Shown: positions 57,491 through 64,000 of the stretch, one piece after another
Position numbering within the stretch: position 1 is the first letter of the stretch
Layout of the letters: the number at the start of each line of letters is the position of its first letter
DNA from: Panicum virgatum
Taxonomy: Eukaryota > Streptophyta > Magnoliopsida > Poales > Poaceae
Length of the DNA: 64,000 nucleotides
Assembly: GCF_016808335.1 (NCBI RefSeq)
Contig: NC_053139.1
Location: 36,477,954-36,541,953, forward strand
Direction of reading: 5' to 3'
Position numbers and translations under genes: made by a program
Notes under the pieces: model-generated
What the model was told of the DNA's origin: nothing
The model's database searches: none
The model's input: the letters and a program-made list of their open reading frames with translations, nothing else

Positions 57491-58106
57491 GTTCATTGGG
57501 GTTATATATTTATGTTTATGTTCTGTCAATCTTATGCAGGTACGCTAACCACGATTCGATAAGATAAGAACGGTTAGAATGTATCGACTAGCTATATAGG
57601 GAGAGCCGTATTTATGTATACCACCGTGCTAACCACGTAAGCCCAACTTTAGTTGGCGATTGTTTATTTTGTGAGGACGGTCAGGACGTGCATGCATATT
57701 GGTTGATGTTTACTTTGGTTCCTAGTCTGTGAAGTTGATGCATAAGCTTTGTAAGGAATTTCTAGTATGAATCCTCCTAGATAAGTGTTAGTGTGCTTAA
57801 AACATGAGTGAGTGAGACTCTGATGTTAGTAGCATATTAGTAAAATGCTTAGGTTTTCTTAGATGAAAAATATGGTTTCGAGTCATGCCTTCCTCCTAAG
57901 CCCCATCTTGTTGTTATAAAGATCTTTTCATTCCTTAGAATCTCAAATGATGAACCTGTACCAATTGTGGTTTATTATTCTTTGAGTTGGAATCATATCA
58001 TCTTGTGAATTAGAGTCATATTTGTTTTACCGCAGTCTTCTTAAAGCTTTATTTGAGAAGTCTTGAGATAATTATATTACTCACATTTGAATCCTTTTTG
58101 ATTCAG

Positions 58107-59009
58107 ATGGCGACTTGTTCCCAGATCTTTTGGGATGAGGAGGGAAATGCTCATACCGATTGTCTGTACTGGGAGGGTTTTCCGAGGATTCTTTGGGATT
58201 CACTTCGTATCTTCCACTACCCAGATCCACCCCAGTACACGGGACGCCAGTTTTCGGAGGATGGAATTAAGAAGAACAGAGTTAAGATGACCATTCCTCA
58301 GCACCCCACCTTGGAGTGGCCACCGATTGAGATCGAGGTGATTGGGTACCGTCTTGTGGATGCGTTTGAGAAAGCAGCTCTCAACGCTATCACCACTTTT
58401 TGTGAGCACCATCCTGAGAAGGTTGCAGCATATCCTATTGGTTTGTTTCCAGCAGTCAGTGCTGGCAATGCAGAGTGGCTGTTCAGGGTCACACACTTTG
58501 GACACTTCATTGGAGATGTAGCGGATGAGACTATCGAGGCAGTAGTCAGATATATGAATGCTCAGTCGCATTACCAGATACTCCAGCAGCGACACATGGA
58601 CCAGGTGATAGACTTGGCCCAGAGTTTTCAGCGAGGCCTTCGTTTGAGGGATACTCAGATTCAGGGACTTCAGGATGCCGTAGCTGGGAGGGATCTGGCC
58701 ATTGCACAGTTTGAGCAGCAGGCTATGGAGCATGGTGCTGAGATAGAGCAGCGCAACATAGTTATTGGTTTTCTTCAGGCGCAGGTGAATGAGCTGCAAG
58801 CAGATTGGGCTGATGCTTTAGCACATGTTGGTATGCTCCAGGAGCAACTAGAGGCCCCAGCTGAGCCGGCAGCAGCAGAGGAGGACCCAGAGGAGATTGA
58901 GGGAGTATCTGACTTAGATTCAGAGCACGCACTTGCTGAGCCTAACCCTCAGCCGGACGACTCTTCTTCCGGCAGTGCCTCTTCTGTGGGCAACCTCGAC
59001 GACTTCTAG
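58107..59009 (+). CDS. Extra ORF upstream of gag (orf0-like), 300 aa
   Basis: The frame starts at the ATG at 58107 (MATCSQIFWDEEG); the upstream extension lacks an ATG. It encodes a globular N-terminal half (DSLRIFHYPDPPQY, TLEWPPIEIEVIGYR, NAEWLFRVTHFGHFIGD). A coiled coil follows (about 165-260, with repeated RGLRLRDTQIQGLQD-type heptads) and then an acidic Glu/Asp/Ser tail (EEDPEEIEGVSDLDSEHA). RIRE3/RIRE8-type elements carry such an ORF between the primer site and gag; its role is unknown, and it may assist particle assembly or RNA handling. The ATG is immediately preceded by CTTTTTGATTCAG, a good splice acceptor, so expression from a spliced RNA is possible. The frame is intact. Confidence 0.75.
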   Translation: MATCSQIFWDEEGNAHTDCLYWEGFPRILWDSLRIFHYPDPPQYTGRQFSEDGIKKNRVKMTIPQHPTLEWPPIEIEVIGYRLVDAFEKAALNAITTFCEHHPEKVAAYPIGLFPAVSAGNAEWLFRVTHFGHFIGDVADETIEAVVRYMNAQSHYQILQQRHMDQVIDLAQSFQRGLRLRDTQIQGLQDAVAGRDLAIAQFEQQAMEHGAEIEQRNIVIGFLQAQVNELQADWADALAHVGMLQEQLEAPAEPAAAEEDPEEIEGVSDLDSEHALAEPNPQPDDSSSGSASSVGNLDDF

Positions 59010-59643
59010 GAGTCTTAGACTTGTCCTAGATAGTTGTTTTCTCTTGTTGTAACATATGTATATAGAGAGATATTATTGTAAAATAGCCTTAGGGAGGAGT
59101 ACCACTTGTTGTATTATATGTGGTAAGGTTAAGCGATGTTAGGTTGTATGAACAAGGCTGCTTTGGATATAATATAAGTAGCGACTACCAGTTTGGAAAT
59201 CATAATCTTTCTACTTAGCAAATCTCTTTATTTGTGCATCTTCACGCCGTTTGATGAATACAAGAGGTTGCAAATTTTTGTGGCATATGTGCTCATCAAA
59301 TGTTAGCATGTTGAATCTGTGAGACTAAATTTTAGTCCAACCCCTTCTATGATCTCTGTTGTTTAGCAACATAGCACATAGCGATGAAGAGCGAATTGAT
59401 AGATTATTTTCTTTACCCTTTGCTCTCAGCATTGAGTCTCTATACGATGGAGCATGAAACTATCTAGCAGCTGACCAGTTTTGATTTTTGTGGGTTGCAC
59501 AGTTATGTGTTGTGCATATTGTGCTACACCGCCTCTAGTTAAATGTTGCTGATTTTGTTTTATCCAAATGTATGATCATTGCATGTACCATTGATTTTGG
59601 AAGCAAGAAATATGTATCTAATGGATGTCTTCCATAATTTCAG
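59010..59643 (+). other. Spacer between orf0 and gag
   Basis: Non-coding, AT-rich. It ends in CTTCCATAATTTCAG just before the gag ATG, a possible splice acceptor. Confidence 0.5.
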
Positions 59644-62600
59644 ATGGTTGGTCATACACGCGGAACGCCTGATGGCTTTGGTTGTGAAACTGGCAGTGGA
59701 TCTCAGCAACCACCGCCACCCCCATCAAATCTGGCCGAGTTAATGGCCATGCAAACAGAGTTGCTTCGCCAGCTAGTCCAAGGGCAACAAAATCAGCCAC
59801 GCCAACAGTATGGAGGAAGGGAGGCACAACCAGCGGGTTACCAGGAATTCTTTGGTACCCAACCTCCGCTGTTCAGCAAAGCTGATGACCCATTGGAGGC
59901 CGATGCTTGGCTTCGTACAATCAATTCCAAGTTTGCTTTGTTAGCAGTACCATGTATTGATGCGAACAAGGCCCCCTTTGCCGCCCAACAGCTTCGCGGT
60001 CCTGCACGTATATGGTGGGATAATTATTGTGAAATGCAGCCTGCTGAACATATCATATCTTGGGAGGAATTCAGAACTGCATTCAGATCACATCATATTC
60101 CGGATGGACTAATTGAAAGAAAGTTGAATGAATTCTTGGCTCTAGATCAGGGAACCCGCACTGTTCTTCAATATGCACAGACCTTCAATCATCTGTGCCA
60201 ATATGCGGGCCATCATGCTGATACCGATGCCAAGAAACGTGATCGTTTCCGTCGTGGCCTCAATACTAAGCTCAAGGAACGTTTAAACTTGGTTCAGCCC
60301 AATACCTATAATGAGCTGGTTAATATGGCAATTACACAGGAAGATTGTATTGCTGCACATCGTGCTGAGAAAAAGCGGAAGGCACCAACGGGACCCTCGA
60401 GTGCCCAGCCACCGAGGTATCGCCTGGTGCAAAATACTCCACCAAGGCCTCCACAAAGAAATGCCCCAGTGGGTAGGTTTGTCTTTAGGCCGCCTCAGCA
60501 ACAAGGAGGATTCAGACCTCCAGTGCCTCAGCAGCAACAGCAGCAATTTAGCCCGAGGCCGAATGCTCCACAGTTCAATAGTGGGAATAGTAATAATCGA
60601 TGTTTCAACTGCGGAAGTGCTTCTCATTTTGCCAAGAATTGTCCACAACCCAGAAGGAATAATCCAGGGCAAAACTCTAATCAGAACAACAACAACAACA
60701 ACAAGGGCAAGGGCAAGAGGCAAATGGTGCAAGTCCGGCAAGGGCGAGTTAATTTCACTACTCTTGCAGACCTTCCAGCAGGAGCACCAGTTATGACGGG
60801 TACTTTCTCTATCCATAATAAACCCGCAGTTATATTATTTGATTCTGGTGCAACACATAGTTTTATAAGTGCCAAATTTGGGGCAAGAGTAGGGTTGGAC
60901 TTTTGTCATACTAAGGGATCTTTTATGATAACAACTCCTGGTGGGAAGATAGCTTCCAATCAAATTACTACACATGTACCTCTTAAGTTGGGTAGTAAAG
61001 TGATAAAGACAGATTTGATTTTGTTGAATTTAGAAGGCATGGATGTTATTCTGGGCATGGATTGGATGACTAAACATAGAGTACTGTTAGATATCTCTTC
61101 CCGAGCTATCGAGATAGATTCACCACATCAAGGAACCACCATACTCTATCTACCACAACGAGAGTGCATTAACTCTTGTGCTTATGCCACAAAAGAAATT
61201 AAACTTGAAGATATCCCTATTGTGTGGGAGTATGCGGATGTATTTCCAGATGATTTACCTGGAATGCCTCCTGACAGAGACATCGAGTTTGTTATCGAAC
61301 TTCAACCCGGTACCGCCCCTATTTCTAAGAGGTCGTACCGAATGCCTCCAAATGAATTAGCAGAATTGAAAGTCCAACTCCAAGACCTTCTTGACAAAGG
61401 TTTTATACGTCCAAGTTCTTCACCCTGGGGATGTCCAGCCCTGTTTGTGAAGAAGAAAGACGATAGTTTGAGGCTATGTGTTGATTATCGACCACTCAAT
61501 GCGGTCACTATTAAAAACAAGTATCCTCTTCCCCGCATTGATATTCTGTTTGATCAGTTAGCTGGAGCTAAGGTTTTCTCTAAGATTGATCTTCGTTCTG
61601 GCTACCATCAAATAAAGATCAAGCCTTGTGATATTCCAAAGACTGCTTTCTCTACCAGATATGGACTATATGAATATTTGGTTATGTCTTTTGGTCTTAC
61701 CAACGCCCCAGCATATTTTATGTACTTGATGAATTCAGTCTTCATGCCGGAGCTGGATAAATTCGTCGTGGTTTTCATTGACGATATCTTGATCTACTCC
61801 AAGAATGAAGAAGATCATGCTGAACATTTGCGTATCGTTCTCCAACGATTACGAGATCATCATCATCTTTATGCCAAATTCTCCAAGTGTGAATTTTGGT
61901 TGGACAGTGTGAAATTCTTAGGTCACACTATCTCCAGTGATGGTATATCTGTTGATCCAACTAAAGTACAAGAAGTGATGGATTGGGAATCTCCTATTTC
62001 AGTTCATCAACTTCGCAGTTTTCTTGGTTTAGCTGGATATTATCGTCGATTCATTACTGATTTCTCCAGAATAGCCAAGCCTATGACGGAGTTATTGAAG
62101 AAGGGAGTGAAGTTTGTTTGGAATGATAAGTGTGAAGAAGCTTTCCAAACTCTCAAGGCAAGATTAACTACCGCTCCAGTATTGTCTACACCGGACAGTA
62201 CTAAACCTTATGATGTCTATTGTGATGCGTCGGGTACGGGACTTGGTTGTGTGCTTATGCAGGACAACCGGGTTATCTCTTATGCATCAAGAGCTCTCCG
62301 GGATCATGAGAAGAATTATCCAACTCATGATCTGGAATTAGCAGCTGTCATTCACGCTCTTAAGATTTGGAGACATCATCTTATGGGAACTCACTGTAAT
62401 ATTTACACTGACCATAAGAGCCTCAAATATATCTTTACTCAAGCTGATCTCAACATGAGGCAGAGACGCTGGCTAGAGTTGATAAAGGATTATGATTTAG
62501 AAGTGCACTATCATCCAGGAAAGGCTAATGTGGTTGCGGATGCACTCAGCCGCAAGTCACAATGCCATTGTCTATCTGTAGAACCATTCAATGAAACTCT

Positions 62601-64000
62601 ATGCCAGGAAATGATGAAGTTAAACCTAGAAATGGTACCTCAAGGAAGTTTGAACCATATATCCCTTGAGCCTACACTTCATGATAGCATCATCATGGGG
62701 CAATTACATGATGAGGGTATCAAGGTCATCAAGGAAAAGTTATCACAAGGTGAAGCAAAGTATAAATGTTTCAGAGTGGATCATAGAGGAGTTTTATGGT
62801 TTGAATCTCGACTAGTTGTACCCAAGAATCATGAGCTTAGAAAGCAAATCCTTGATGAAGCACATCTTTCGAAATTTTCGATTCATCCCGGTGGTACCAA
62901 GATGTACCATGATCTCAAACAAAATTTCTGGTGGACTCGAATGAAAAGAGAGATCGCCAGATATGTTTCTGAGTGTGATGTCTGTCAAAGAGTTAAAGCT
63001 AGTCATTTGAAAGTAGCTGGTACTCTCCAACCTTTATCTATTCCATCCTGGAAATGGGAGGACATCAGTATGGATTTTATCGTTGGTTTACCCACTACTC
63101 CTCATAAGCATGATTCTGTTTGGGTAATCGTTGATAGACTCACCAAGACCGCTCATTTTATTCCAGTACACACCACTTATTCTGCCAAGAAGTACGCAGA
63201 GATTTATCTCGATCAGATTGTTCGTTTACATGGCATTCCAAAGACGATTATTTCTGATCGTGGGCCTCAGTTTATAGCACGTTTCTGGGAGCAAATGCAG
63301 GAATCCCTTGGAACAAAATTGATTCGTAGTTCAGCTTATCATCCACAAACAGATGGGCAAACTGAACGAATCAATCAAATCCTTGAAGACATGTTGAGGG
63401 CATGTACTATTCAATATGGCAAGAACTGGGTTAAGTGCCTAGCACTGTCAGAGTTTTCTTACAATAACAGTTATCAATCCAGCTTGCAAATGGCCCCATT
63501 TGAAGCATTATACGGTCGAAGGTGTCGAACTCCTTTGAATTGGTCACAAGCTGGAGAACGCAAAATTTTTGGGCCAGATTTAGTCTCTGAGGCAGAGGAG
63601 CAAGTCAGAATTATCCAGGTTAATCTTAAAGCAGCTCAATCAAGACAGAAAAGTTATGCAGACAAAAGGAGAGATCCTTTACAATTCGAGGTAGGGGACT
63701 TTGTATATTTGCGAGTATCTCCTACTAAAGGTGTTCAATGCTTTGGCTTAAAAGGGAAGTTAGCACCCCGATATATCGGACCATTTGAAATTATCGAAAC
63801 TTGTGGACCCGTTGCCTACCGACTTCGTCTTTCATCTCAGTTGGCTGTCATTCATGATGTCTTCCATGTATCACAACTTCGAAAGTGCACCAGGGTACCT
63901 ACAGAAATCATTGAACCACAGGATATAGAGATTGAATCCGATCTATCTTATACGGAGTATCCAATCAAGATTCTTGACACAAAAGAAAGAAGTACTAGAA
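59644..64000 (+). CDS. Chromovirus gag-pol polyprotein, open to the window edge
   Basis: The frame starts at the ATG at 59644 ([13 protein letters not shown]) and has no stop over 1,452 codons. Order: gag ([29 protein letters not shown]), a basic Pro/Gln-rich linker, one CCHC knuckle ([14 protein letters not shown], about 60604), protease ([12 protein letters not shown]), and reverse transcriptase ([33 protein letters not shown]). RNase H follows ([16 protein letters not shown]), then integrase with an HHCC finger ([10 protein letters not shown]...CDVCQ) and the catalytic core [31 protein letters not shown]/chromodomain end begins before 64000, and the last residues seen match the copy at 52608-52980. 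All catalytic motifs look intact, so the protein may be functional. It makes the capsid, protease and enzymes for reverse transcription and integration. Confidence 0.93.
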   Translation, partial: MVGHTRGTPDGFGCETGSGSQQPPPPPSNLAELMAMQTELLRQLVQGQQNQPRQQYGGREAQPAGYQEFFGTQPPLFSKADDPLEADAWLRTINSKFALLAVPCIDANKAPFAAQQLRGPARIWWDNYCEMQPAEHIISWEEFRTAFRSHHIPDGLIERKLNEFLALDQGTRTVLQYAQTFNHLCQYAGHHADTDAKKRDRFRRGLNTKLKERLNLVQPNTYNELVNMAITQEDCIAAHRAEKKRKAPTGPSSAQPPRYRLVQNTPPRPPQRNAPVGRFVFRPPQQQGGFRPPVPQQQQQQFSPRPNAPQFNSGNSNNRCFNCGSASHFAKNCPQPRRNNPGQNSNQNNNNNNKGKGKRQMVQVRQGRVNFTTLADLPAGAPVMTGTFSIHNKPAVILFDSGATHSFISAKFGARVGLDFCHTKGSFMITTPGGKIASNQITTHVPLKLGSKVIKTDLILLNLEGMDVILGMDWMTKHRVLLDISSRAIEIDSPHQGTTILYLPQRECINSCAYATKEIKLEDIPIVWEYADVFPDDLPGMPPDRDIEFVIELQPGTAPISKRSYRMPPNELAELKVQLQDLLDKGFIRPSSSPWGCPALFVKKKDDSLRLCVDYRPLNAVTIKNKYPLPRIDILFDQLAGAKVFSKIDLRSGYHQIKIKPCDIPKTAFSTRYGLYEYLVMSFGLTNAPAYFMYLMNSVFMPELDKFVVVFIDDILIYSKNEEDHAEHLRIVLQRLRDHHHLYAKFSKCEFWLDSVKFLGHTISSDGISVDPTKVQEVMDWESPISVHQLRSFLGLAGYYRRFITDFSRIAKPMTELLKKGVKFVWNDKCEEAFQTLKARLTTAPVLSTPDSTKPYDVYCDASGTGLGCVLMQDNRVISYASRALRDHEKNYPTHDLELAAVIHALKIWRHHLMGTHCNIYTDHKSLKYIFTQADLNMRQRRWLELIKDYDLEVHYHPGKANVVADALSRKSQCHCLSVEPFNETLCQEMMKLNLEMVPQGSLNHISLEPTLHDSIIMGQLHDEGIKVIKEKLSQGEAKYKCFRVDHRGVLWFESRLVVPKNHELRKQILDEAHLSKFSIHPGGTKMYHDLKQNFWWTRMKREIARYVSECDVCQRVKASHLKVAGTLQPLSIPSWKWEDISMDFIVGLPTTPHKHDSVWVIVDRLTKTAHFIPVHTTYSAKKYAEIYLDQIVRLHGIPKTIISDRGPQFIARFWEQMQESLGTKLIRSSAYHPQTDGQTERINQILEDMLRACTIQYGKNWVKCLALSEFSYNNSYQSSLQMAPFEALYGRRCRTPLNWSQAGERKIFGPDLVSEAEEQVRIIQVNLKAAQSRQKSYADKRRDPLQFEVGDFVYLRVSPTKGVQCFGLKGKLAPRYIGPFEIIETCGPVAYRLRLSSQLAVIHDVFHVSQLRKCTRVPTEIIEPQDIEIESDLSYTEYPIKILDTKERSTR

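Larger units (their letters stand above)
52991..64000 (+). mobile_element. Tekay/RIRE3-like Ty3/gypsy chromovirus, 5' LTR to the window edge
   Basis: The order is LTR, tRNA-Met primer site, hairpin-rich leader, extra ORF, gag-pol. A very long LTR, an extra ORF before gag and a C-terminal chromodomain are, from memory, features of the rice RIRE3/RIRE8 and Tekay group. Gag-pol is uninterrupted in the window, suggesting a young copy. The 3' LTR would lie just beyond 64000. Confidence 0.88.

Noticed and set aside
58200..58799. 199-codon minus-strand frame over orf0
   Set aside because: It is antisense to a better-supported frame with the expected position, ATG and coiled coil.

Overview
This window is nuclear DNA from a grass (Poaceae). 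The histone deacetylase and the Xa21-type receptor kinase are grass-like, TA-flanked Stowaway MITEs are abundant, and grass-type CACTA, LINE and Ty3/gypsy elements fill most of the sequence. The CCGGTCAGACCGG-rich LTRs suggest a panicoid grass, but that is inference. Gene models were built by eye from reading frames and splice sites, with no transcript support.

Layout. 1-1760 is one end of a CACTA transposon (TNP2-like exon, subterminal repeats, CACTA terminus). 2852-5923 is a 3.07-kb solo LTR with a perfect TTAAG duplication. 6021-7401 is a short LINE-type retroposon. 7419-9900 holds a PIF/Tourist-like MITE and three Stowaway elements, the last carrying GC-rich cargo. 10950-16740 is an 8-exon gene for a 242-aa membrane protein (DUF1475-like) made of a duplicated 4-exon module. 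17796-21389 (minus) is a 2-exon LRR receptor kinase of the non-RD, Xa21/FLS2 type. 22608-25856 is a second LINE-type retroposon with an LTR copy nested in it. 25857-31272 carries two copies of a small secreted-peptide locus, the first broken and the second possibly intact, separated by a solo LTR that split a MITE. 32999-37573 (minus) is a complete 7-exon RPD3-class histone deacetylase (518 aa).

38590-64000 is a nest of gypsy elements. First come a truncated long LTR and a gag fragment. A decayed Tat-lineage element follows (39488-52607, minus); between its pol and its 3' LTR it carries two genes in the opposite orientation, an acidic protein and a plant-mobile-domain protein with introns and TATA boxes. 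Then comes a Tekay/RIRE3-like chromovirus (52608-64000, plus) with a 3.84-kb LTR, a hairpin-rich leader, an extra ORF before gag, and a gag-pol frame open to the end of the window.

Three host loci look functional (DUF1475, receptor kinase, histone deacetylase) and the peptide gene is uncertain. They do not form an operon or cluster. The most unusual material is the antisense cassette of the Tat element with its palindrome/oligo-T repeats, and the structured leader of the chromovirus, which has a duplicated module with a compensatory base-pair change.
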